Shown here: positions 33,768 to 42,337 of the stretch, in pieces
How the letters are laid out: the number at the start of each line of letters is the position of its first letter
Position numbering within the stretch: the stretch's first letter is position 1
Assembly (NCBI RefSeq): GCF_000143415.4
Contig: NW_003314317.1
Coordinates: 664,296-728,295, forward strand
Source: Selaginella moellendorffii
Taxonomy: Eukaryota > Streptophyta > Lycopodiopsida > Selaginellales > Selaginellaceae
Reading direction: 5' to 3'
Length of the DNA stretch: 64,000 nucleotides
Translations under genes and position numbers: made by a program
Notes under the pieces: generated by a model
Database searches by the model: none
Seen by the model: the letters and a program-made list of their open reading frames with translations, nothing else
What the model was told of the DNA's origin: nothing

Positions 33768-36700
33768 TCAGACTGTTATTTTTTGCCTCCAACGCCTATA
33801 CAATAATCTTGGAATTTCATCACTCTCCACACTATCAGGATTTAAACCCAATAGTAATGCCATCTCTTCTCTAATACGTCCACGCTCATGTTCAGTGGTC
33901 GAAGAACCCATCCGGTTGAGCAGATTATGGAGATGCGGATAGTGCTTGGCTAGACAATATACATGCCATAAATGATGACTGGTGTCTGTCCGATCAAATG
34001 GCTTCTGATATACCGTTTCATCTGCCATTTGGTTGATTTCTGCAGCCACCTCCTGGACTGGCCGGTTCTCTATCACCATCGCTTCAAGCCGTTTTGCAAG
34101 GTCCCCCAGAACATACGGTTTCTTCTCCCTAGTTTCCATACTGCAAGAGATGGGGTGCACTGCATATGTGTGCGTGTTCGCTGCAGTTTTAATCGGCGAG
34201 TCATCGATGATGAGGATTTCACTTGACCTAGCAGTCCGGTTCATCACTACAACCTCTGCCTTAACGAAGATGGGCTTGCTACCCCTCACATGGACCATAG
34301 TCAAGCAATCCTCCTGCGTTAGGAGAAAGTCAAATGGTAATATTACTCGCGTCTGATCGTGCATCATCTGTAGCAACGTTAATGCATTGTGGCGCATCAT
34401 GGATGTCCAAACTCCCAATTGCAAATTGAACCCGGCCCTCTGTTTTAAGTGTCGCATGGTCATTATTAGATCCCGCAGTTTCTCCCGTGTGATTAATGTG
34501 AATCTGTCTCTTTTGACCAACTTGCGACCGCAGGCTTTGGAGGGTGCAGTGACATTCGAGGACGAGCCACGCTCATGGGAGAAAAGGACACCGTTCAGAT
34601 CAAAAACGATATAGTACTTTCGCCGTGACTCTGAAATGAAATGCGTTAGCATAAAAAATGGTACAAGTCAATTTTACCATCTACAATATTAGCGAATGGT
34701 GCTCCCGATGGTCGTTCAGAGGGTTTTGGTCGAGGAAACGTGAAGGGCGGAAATACTCTCCTCTGCAATGTGGGGTCAATCGCATCCGATGGCGTGTGGG
34801 CACATGCCATTTCAGCTGTAGACTCTGGTACAACTGGCTCAACAGTGGCATGGGGTGGTTCCGATGGCGTGTGATCACACGCCATTTCAGCTGGTGCCTC
34901 CGTTGGCAAAGTGGACATGACCGAACAGGCAGCAGGGGCGGTGTAGGGAGGTTCCAACGGCGCGTAGTCAGACGATTGGGCACACGTTGGAAATGAGGAT
35001 ACGACCGGCTCGGCGGTTGGGGCGGCCTCATGCGGGTCCAATGGCGCCTGGTCACCGTCAGTTGGATACGTGGACAAGATTGACTCAGTGGTATGGGCAG
35101 CATCAAGTGGAGCGTGGTCAGCTTGCTTGGCGTTGATATGGATAGTAGCCTCCACCAGCTCTGATGACTCTTGCAGGCAAGTAGAGTCCACTGGCGGATT
35201 CATATGCATGTCCAAATATCTCCCTTCGATTGAGATGGTATCCTCCCTACTGGCTACTAAAAACAAACTCATTAGCACATTGAATCGACTATACTGTATT
35301 TACCATCAACTGCTATTGAGGAACTAGGACCGATATCACTTGGGCGCACTGCTGATTCTGAAGGATTGGACATACGTTTCGACCCTTGCTTGGCACTATC
35401 CTTCCTCGACACTAAAGGCTAGAGTTTGTATCTTAATTCAACTGAATAATCTCTACTTACCATTTCTTCTGCGACCTACATGGACAATGTTAGAAATGGT
35501 AAAAGGTTAGGAATGGATGTACTATTATTTACCTGATGGTTTGTCTTGTATGACCTTCCTCCGCTGCTCTTTGGCCACCTCAGGCTGGCCATCATCGTCA
35601 TCATCGTCATCGTCGTTATTGTGATCGTCACCATTGTGAGGACCATCCAAGTCCTCTTCGTCCTCCTCTTCTTCGTCCTCCTCTTCTTCGTCCTCCTCTT
35701 CTTTGTCCTCCTCTTCGTCCTTCTGCTCTTCCTGCTCATTATCTTTCTCTGGCTCCTCATCCCCCTCTTGCATTTCTTCCATAGGCTGCTCAGGCTGGAT
35801 TGCTTGTTTTTCCAGGACCATCTTGGAAAAATCATCTGGCCGAGTCTCCATCTCAAAATACAAGACATCCATAGCCTGTTTTAGTGCGTGACCTAGGACC
35901 GTATCCTCACCCGACTGTCTTAACATGGTTTCTGCACGTTCTTGCACCCTTCGAAGACGACGAGATGAGAAAAACGTGGCCCTGACTTGAAAAGCATCCC
36001 TCATCCATTGTACCTCTCCATTGAGATTGGGGAAGGGGAGTCCGCCATAGGAATCTGAGTCAGAAGGTGGTGACTGGCTCCTTTCACTCAGCCCTTGATC
36101 TGCAATGAATGGCATGAGCACACACGCCATAACCGCGAGGCATTACCTATCATCTTTTCGTTGCCCTTCTTCCTTTTCGAATCAAACGCCTCTGATCCCA
36201 ACGACTGTCCAACGTGCTTTCGCTTTTTATGACCACTGTCAGTTTGAGCTTGGCTGGTGCTTGCCTGTTTTGCCTTTGAAGAAGTGTCTCCTGCAAGGAA
36301 TGGCATGAGACCACACGCCATTGCAAATATAATTTGTACCTCCTTTTTTCCTATTGCTTGTCTGTTTGTCCTTCTTCGACGTGCCACCAGTGCGCTTTTC
36401 AGTCCTCGTGTCTGAATATTCACAACGATCTATAATCAAAATGGCGTGAGGCCTCACGTGACCTTACCTTGTGCAGGTTGTGACCTCGGCCTAACATCAG
36501 TAGCTGTTAACGCCGTTTCAGCATCTGGGGGTGGCCACGCTCCTGCATACAGAGCTTGTGAGATAACATTTAAACTTAAAGTGCGTACTCACCAGGTTCG
36601 TAGAGAAGATACTATTTTTCTTTGGCAACTGTAATTATATGCTCCATTGAAGTCACCTCTTCAATGGAGTTTGTCACCGCAACACACGGGACACCCTTGA

Positions 36701-39514
36701 GTAGTGCGGCTCGAAAGAATAGTCCGCCGCAGTTGTACTCAACAACGCATTTGCCCTTGGAGTCACCCGCTATTGTGTTGAAGACCCAGCTGAGCATTTC
36801 CCATGCTGCACCTGGAGCTTTCTTTGGATTCGAAAGCTCCATAGCCGTCTTCAGTTCCTCAGGCACGGGTAAATTGACCTCCCTCAGATCAATTCGATCG
36901 GCTTTGTTGAACGAAGCTGGGAAGTCACTCCAGTCCCACTCTGCTGCAGGACCAATAACAAGGGCGAGTGTGAAGATGCGGACATTCGTCGGTATCTTCT
37001 TCTTAGCCATTATCCCATGGATCTCCCGCATCTCCTTGCCTTTCAACCGAGCCTTCACCTCGTTCAAGGCCTTCCAGAACTTGTGATAGGATTCGGAGTC
37101 GTAGATCATATAGTGGACTGAAGATTCCACCTCCGCAAGTCCCACCATTAAGTCAATGATGGAGCTGACTTCGTCTGCATGAGTGATCTCCTCGTTTGTG
37201 AAGTCCATCACACAAAAGATGTTCTTGACCTGCTCATCTCCGCGGGAAACGATGCTCCTCCACCTTTGATCCTCATCTGAATTCACGTATACCCGGTAAG
37301 GTTCTCGATAGGCCTCTGCTGCGGGGTCGAGCTGTTTCTGAAGCCGGCGGTCGACATCCCTCTTAATGAAATTTGGATACTGATCCAACTTCTCAGCTTT
37401 ACTTTTCGTGGCATCCCGCAGCAGATCGATGAACTTGGGGGCCCCCTTCACGTACTCGTCGATGTCTTCATTTGACAAGTCCAGCTCTTCCATCATCTCT
37501 TGCGTGGTGTCGATGCTCACCCTCGCCACGGCCACTTGCTCGAAGATCCAATCCTTCAATAGCGCACGAGCTCTCAGAGTCGTGCACAAGTCCTCGTATG
37601 TCACAATATGGCCGGGAGTCATTTTGGTCTTGTTGAAGACTACCTCACCACGTAGAAGAGCATTAGCCACTGTCAGAAGGTCGTCGTCGTCTAGAGACCG
37701 CGAGAAACGCAAGGCGTTGAGCTTCAAATCATTGGGCTTCCGGCCGTCCTCCACACCCATTGAGTTTAGCAACTCCCCGTCATGGTACCTCCTTAGCACA
37801 TCTACCCATTTGTCAAAAACAACTTTTGTCGCGAGTAGAATGTTATGGATGCTGAGTGTGTCATTGACCCCCAGTGTTTTCGAGAGAAGACTCGAGAATT
37901 CCTGCAATGGAAATGGCGTGAGGCCACATGCTATGCCACATGCAACGAAGCTTACCTGCCAGGCGCTAGTTGCTAGTGCACGTCCTTGTCCTGGTTTTTG
38001 TGGCTTCTTCAGTTGAACCCAGAGCTTCCGTGTTCGTGCCAATGTCTCGTGCAGACCCGATTTGTAGCACGTTTCTTGCTTGACATTCTGCGCGTGGGAG
38101 ATGTATATGATAGATCGGAGGGGCGAGTTGCCTTTTATCAGGCGGACAACTCTTGTCTTGAAGACTTTCTTCACCTCCTCGCCCACCATAATATCCACAA
38201 CTATCTGTTGCATCGCCAAGCTAGAATGCTGCCCGGAGACGGCATAGAACCGGATGTTCTGATCGTCCAACACCTTCCTATTGATCAAGTCTGGAAACCT
38301 CGTCTCGCCCTTCATTGTTCGGTAGTAGGGGATCACGTCTGCGATGTCGGGTGTTACTGGACTTGCCAGCATCTTCTGCTTCAGTTTCTCCACCCACTCA
38401 TCAGATACTAGCCTGTGGTTGTATTTGCTTTGGATCTCGATACGGCTCACGTCGATTGTATATACTTTGTTGGAATAGTAACAAGTACTATTATCTGCGA
38501 CGATTTTTGCTGCCTCTTCTTGTTCTTTCTGCTCTTTGCGGCTCTTCTTTTTGGTGGGTGTAGTGTTCGAACCCGAGGCAATGGCATCACCGAGTAGCTT
38601 CTTTTTTGGAGCAGCAGAGTCGGACGTCGGCTTGAGCTTGACCACCCTTTTCTGCTTCGGGGTAGTTTCCAGATCGACCCCCTTCCCCTTCGCTTCGCAA
38701 ACTGGAGGCACTCTCAACGGCTCAATGTTGGAATATAGTTTTTGAACATCGCCGTAGGTGAGGTCCGTGGATTCCATGTGATCTTCATAGACCCGCAGCG
38801 TCTTTGAAATTGTGGGCCTCCTGGACAACCTCTCCCTAGCTCCCTCTAGGAATTCCTCATAGCCGCTGCCCCCCTCCGGGAAGCCGCTAGGATGTGCAAG
38901 GTGGATCTTGAAGGCGGACGCTGTCTCTACCACAAGTGCCAGTCCATATTCTTGCATGGAACTACATGGAGTGTCTGTCACTTGGATGAGGATCCCCATG
39001 CATTCTTTTCTCCCACCATCTGTGTTGTACAGCATCAGATCCTCGCCTTCCATCCCGAAAGTCCAACTGGTGAGCTCCTCCCCCTTCTCTGCATCCACAT
39101 TGACAGTGGCTGGAAGAAGAACGCAATTCCTCGCCTGTTCAAAAATGCACAACAATTAGAGCTGACAGATGAAAAGCTAGCAGCTGGAAATAACGTGAGG
39201 CCACACGCCATTCACCACTGCATCAGATGTCTTGAGGCTGCATCCTAAGATGGCGTGAGGCTACACGCCATCTGTAACCGGACTGCACTCGAGAGCCCAA
39301 TCGGTGCATGCCAATGTCGCTACTGAATGGCATGTGGCCTCATGCCATTTTCTACTTGGTCTAAAAGACTTACCATTTGAAGCCGAATGGAGGCCGTGAC
39401 AATCGAGGCCGGACTCGCTGGCGAATGTGCACTGTGTGTGCAGCGGATCGTAGCAGCAAGGCTACTCTGCCACTTACAGTTGGAGAGTGGTGCTGAAATC
39501 TCCCGGGACGCCAA
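33768..39514 (-). CDS. Multi-domain transposon protein: ParB/Srx-like, methyltransferase-like, acidic/repeat linker, HAD (FCP1-like)
   Basis: Eleven exons fit one frame: 39514-39374, 39134-37956, 37901-36593, 36542-36468, 36429-36340, 36290-36147, 36099-35533, 35475-35461, 35411-35304, 35256-34678, 34630-33768. They sum to 5,070 bases, 1,690 codons with stop. Every intron is GT-AG; the first two are phase 0, all others phase 1. Residues about 265-370 look ParB/Srx-like (YTID start, NHR, later GQHSSLA). About 730-870 resemble a permuted DNA methyltransferase: a motif-I-like VVEYNCGG preceded by IGPAAEWDW where the DPPY motif should be, so probably degenerate. Exon 7 encodes a Glu/Asp-rich run, exon 10 about five degenerate repeats around DHAPL. 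Exon 11 is HAD/FCP1-like, with FDLNGVL (second Asp replaced by Asn) and LIIDDSP. One in-frame TAG (36614-36612, exon 3) interrupts this copy: a dead gene, readthrough or an end of a shorter protein. Whether one or two products are made is unknown. Confidence 0.75.
34631..34677 (-). other. Mini-intron 10 (47 bp, no palindrome)
   Basis: GTAAAATT at the donor, TTTCAG at the acceptor, phase 1; it joins the repeat exon to the HAD-like exon. Confidence 0.7.
35257..35532 (-). other. Cluster of mini-introns 7-9 around a 15-base exon
   Basis: Intron 7 is 35532-35476 (57 bp), exon 8 is 35475-35461 (15 bases), intron 8 is 35460-35412 (49 bp) and intron 9 is 35303-35257 (47 bp). All start GTAA and end TAG, all are phase 1, and none contains the palindrome. 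The same structure is present in copy 2. Confidence 0.65.
36100..36146 (-). other. Mini-intron 6 (47 bp) carrying a palindrome
   Basis: Donor GTAATG, acceptor ATTGCAG; palindrome at 36109-36130 fills nearly half the intron. Splicing keeps the frame from the basic Lys/Arg-rich exon into exon 7. Confidence 0.75.
36291..36339 (-). other. Mini-intron 5 (49 bp) carrying a palindrome
   Basis: Donor GTACAA, acceptor CTTGCAG; palindrome at 36300-36321, ending 7 bases before the acceptor. Confidence 0.75.
36430..36467 (-). other. Mini-intron 4 (38 bp) carrying a palindrome
   Basis: Donor GTAAGG, acceptor ATTATAG; a palindrome with one damaged arm spans 36441-36462, so almost the entire intron is palindrome plus splice sites. 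This is far below the roughly 60-70-base minimum usual for land-plant introns. Confidence 0.68.
36543..36592 (-). other. Mini-intron 3 (50 bp, no palindrome)
   Basis: Donor GTGAGT, acceptor TATGCAG, phase 1. It joins the exon containing the in-frame TAG to exon 4 in the same frame, which is why the TAG looks like a mutation inside a longer reading frame. Confidence 0.68.
37902..37955 (-). other. Mini-intron 2 (54 bp) carrying a palindrome
   Basis: Donor GTAAGC, acceptor TTGCAG, phase 0; palindrome at 37913-37934. At 54 bases with no stop it could also be read through as 18 codons. In copy 2 the acceptor is TAG (61867-61869), an in-frame stop if unspliced but still a valid acceptor. Confidence 0.75.
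39135..39373 (-). other. Intron 1 (239 bp) carrying three palindromes
   Basis: Donor GTAAGT after an ATG codon, acceptor TTTTTGAACAG, phase 0. Palindromes lie at 39190-39211, 39250-39271 and 39327-39348. It is the only intron of ordinary size. Confidence 0.72.
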
Positions 39515-39539
39515 GTGGGCTGCGTGTGGGTGGTGGAGT

Positions 39540-39790
39540 GGGCGGCGGAGTTGGCGGTGAAGTTACAAACTGGGTGTGTCTTGAAGTGGACGCCGATGCA
39601 CACGAGCGCGATGCGAGCGCGAGTGTGATGCAAGGGCGAGTGGACGCCGATGCACACGAGAAACCTGTAGAGAAGTGAGCGTGATCGCGAGTGGGAGCGC
39701 GATGCGAGCGGGAGCGCGAGTGTGATGCGAGCGCGAGCGCGAGTGTGCGAGCGCGAGTACAAAGCAAATGCAAAACCTAACCTCACACGC
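39540..39790. repeat. GCGAGC-rich irregular repeat upstream of the minus gene
   Basis: Many repeats of GCGAGCGCGAG and GATGCGAGCG between 39597 and 39765; copy 2 has a shorter and reshuffled version at 63570-63720. A related GCGAGCGG-rich stretch lies before the plus gene (41840-41990). It yields open frames rich in Arg/Ser/His on both strands, which I regard as artefacts of the repeat. Confidence 0.65.
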
Positions 39791-39989
39791 GCGAAATGTC
39801 ACAACGGTTGGTAATCCCGCCACGTCATCATTCCTCAGACTTGGGCGCCACCATTAATTTCTGGATTGCCGCGCGCATGCAAGCACGCAAAATCCAAAAG
39901 AAATCCACAACGTCATCATTCCTCGGACTGCATGCACGCGAAATCCAAAAGAAAGATCATGATTGGGATATCATTTAATACCCTCGCTA

Positions 39990-39997
39990 TATTTATA
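39990..39997 (-). promoter_or_regulatory. Candidate TATA box of the minus-strand gene
   Basis: Minus strand reads TATAAATA, about 475 bases before the proposed ATG at 39514, conserved in copy 2 (63953-63960). Between it and the ATG, ACGTCATCA occurs twice (about 39825 and 39910) in a direct duplication of roughly 80 bases; ACGT cores of this type are typical plant bZIP sites. Confidence 0.45.
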
Positions 39998-40061
39998 CCA
40001 TGCATGATTGGATATTCCAAAGCATCTTGTATTTCCAAAAATGGCAGATGTTCAGCTAAAT

Positions 40062-41460
40062 AAAGAAATTCTATCTGTTTCTATTTTTCTCTCAAATCAA
40101 TATTATAGTGTGTGGGCTCATGCAATTTTGAACCAAAGAAACCCAAAAAACGTTGGACCCAAAATATTTTGAAAAAACCCAAAAAACCCTAAACATTTTA
40201 AACCCAAAAATCCAGGCGTCCTGTGGCGTTATTCCTTGAATGGCGTGTGGGCGCATGCCATTTTCAGGGCCAAATGCTGAATGGAGAAAAATTCCCTTTC
40301 AGTGCAAATGCTGCAAGAGGCAGATGTCGAGCACAAAGGACTGTAACTACCTCACATGACACAGATAAACTTTTCTCTATTTGGCAAAGATAAACTTTAT
40401 AGCGTGTGGGCTCATGCAATTTTGAACCCAAAAAGTGCACCAAAAAATTCTCGGCGTCATCTGGCATTATCTCTTGAATGGCGTGGGGCCGCATGCCATT
40501 TTCAGGGGCACATAGGAGTATATTCCTAGGATATTCTGACACGCGCGAGATTTTTTTTTAGTTTTCTGGAGATCCAACCGTTAGATCGCAACTAGATTTT
40601 ACAGAATGGTATACAATGTCTTTCTTGATGACCCTGCAAAGAAGCATCTCGATCGGACACCACATGAGACCACACGAGCCTTACAATGTTTCAGGGGCAT
40701 TTGCCATAGATCCGACCGTTATTTTGCTCCAAGATTTTACAGTTTGGTGTGTATTGACCTTTCCATCGAAACTGCAAAGGGACATCACAATCAGATGCGG
40801 GATCACAAGAAACTAACTTCATTAACTCTGGTTTCACCAAGATCTACGTAAGGAGTTATGAAATGAAAGGACCCTCTCTATTGAAATGTGTTTATGGTCC
40901 TAGGGGCATTGTGACATATCAAAGGATTTTGCATCAAGTTCTGTATTTGCATGTTTATCAAGTTACTGAATTGCTAAACCCTAAACCCTAAACCCTAAAC
41001 CCTAAACATGTGGCAAATGCTGCGTGAAGAAAGATGCCCTTTCTGGGCAAATGCTGTAAGAGGCAGATGCCGAGCAGATGTATCTCAGGCTAGCGAAGGG
41101 GACGAACGAAAGCTAGCTATAAACATGACGGGATGCAAATAGATTACTAGGCTGGTCCTACGAAAATCAAAAACCATAATTGAAAACATTGAAAATGCAA
41201 AAAGAAAGGTTTATAATATTTTTGAACTTTAGGCAACCAAAGGAATGTAAGTAGGGCATGTGTTTGTAAGTTTAAAAATGCCTCAACCACTTAAATTCCC
41301 AAGTAAATAAAGCTGTTTCTATTTTTGGTACAGGTAAACTTTATAGCGTGTGGGCTCATGCAATTTTGAACCCAAAAATGCACCAAAAAATGCTCGACTA
41401 GCATTATTCTTTGAATGGCGTGTGGCCTTATGTTGAGCATTATTCTTTGAATGGCGTGTG
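40062..41460. other. Intergenic part of the transposon between the divergent genes
   Basis: No gene. Holds eight palindromes in two groups (40105-40499 and 41343-41472), three of them in a shared longer context (TTTATAGCGTGTGGGCTCA, then AATTTTGAACC) pointing to local duplication, and the telomere-type tract at 40974. Confidence 0.6.
40974..41007 (+). repeat. Telomere-type CCCTAAA tract inside the transposon
   Basis: 34 bases, nearly five perfect units of the plant-type telomere repeat. It lies between the two genes, away from the transposon ends. Short telo-box motifs occur in some plant promoters, but five tandem units are more than a usual telo box. Confidence 0.85.
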
Positions 41461-41472
41461 GCCTTATATTGC

Positions 41473-41479
41473 TATAAAT
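41473..41479 (+). promoter_or_regulatory. Candidate TATA box of the transposase gene
   Basis: TATAAAT, touching the end of a degenerate palindrome (41451-41472). About 860 bases precede the ATG at 42338; a possible 5'-leader intron runs from GTAAGT at 41807 to TTTCAG at 42336, which would put three palindromes (42066, 42164, 42234) in that intron. Confidence 0.4.
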
Positions 41480-41806
41480 GGACGTACACACACAGCGTAA
41501 TTATTCCTTTACACGGCGAATAATCTTGGCACGGATCGCTGACATGGCATGGCAAAGTTCGAATCACTGACATGGCACAGCTGGATCGAGGCAAGGACAT
41601 GATGTGACAAAGTTCAACCTCCGACAGCAAAGTCTAGAAGCTACTCAGTTTGAAATTTGTCAGAGGAATCATAAGATCTGGTTTGTCAGAGGATTTGATG
41701 TGACGTTCAAGCGTGTGTTATTTTTGAATTCTCGAACTCATTCCTAGGTCTATCATTTTTGTGCGCCGTGTTCTTGGTTCCGCTGAGCGCAGTGAGCACT
41801 GCTTGT

Positions 41807-42336
41807 GTAAGTGGCGTTGTGAGCTGTGGTTTATGCGTCTACGAGCGGTTGCGGCATTGCGAGCGCCATTGCGAGCGGCAATTTATGCGAGTGGTAGTTT
41901 GTGCGAGCGGCGCTACGAGCAGTTGCGGTGTTGCGAGCGGCACTACGAGTAGTTGCGGTGTTGTGAGCGGCACTGTCTTTGGTGTGGCTACCGCTTCCTC
42001 TTGATATTCGGCACTTGTGCTTCCTGGTATGTTCACCATGGAATGGCTTAGGACCACATTTAGAAATGGCATGAGGCCACATGCCATCTTGGGCCCTTGC
42101 AATTTCATGGCTAGCGTATTGTCATGTATGTTTTTACTTGCCTGCAGCTGTGTGTATATCAAGATGGCATGAGGGCTCATGCCAATTTTGTGAATGTGAA
42201 ATTTCACGTGGGTGTCAATAGCATGTTTGAATAATGGCATGTGGCCTCATGCTATTGAGGTTGTTTGGTATGTTATGATTTAGGCCATTCTCCAATCATT
42301 TTTTGTATGGTCTTAACTTCTTTTCTGCACTTTCAG
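41807..42336 (+). other. Possible leader intron of the transposase gene
   Basis: GTAAGT at 41807 and a good acceptor (TTTTCTGCACTTTCAG) ending at 42336, one base before the ATG. It contains the GCGAGCGG-rich stretch and three palindromes. Based on splice signals only. Confidence 0.4.
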
Positions 42337-42337
42337 A

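Noticed and set aside
33966-35327. Plus-strand frames of 75-112 codons opposite the HAD-like and repeat exons
   Set aside because: They are antisense to exons with recognisable motifs and are open mainly because of codon composition.
36623-36656. A 28-base GT-AG intron that would remove the region before the in-frame TAG
   Set aside because: It is too short and changes the phase, so exon 4 would then run into a stop; without it the frame continues correctly past the single TAG.
36612-39155. Bacterial or organellar origin of the ParB-like gene
   Set aside because: It has many spliceosomal-type introns, sits within a TIR element present in two copies, and shows no operon-like neighbours.
39370-39823. 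Arg/Ser/His-rich frames on both strands
   Set aside because: They are produced by the GCGAGC repeats and differ between the two transposon copies.
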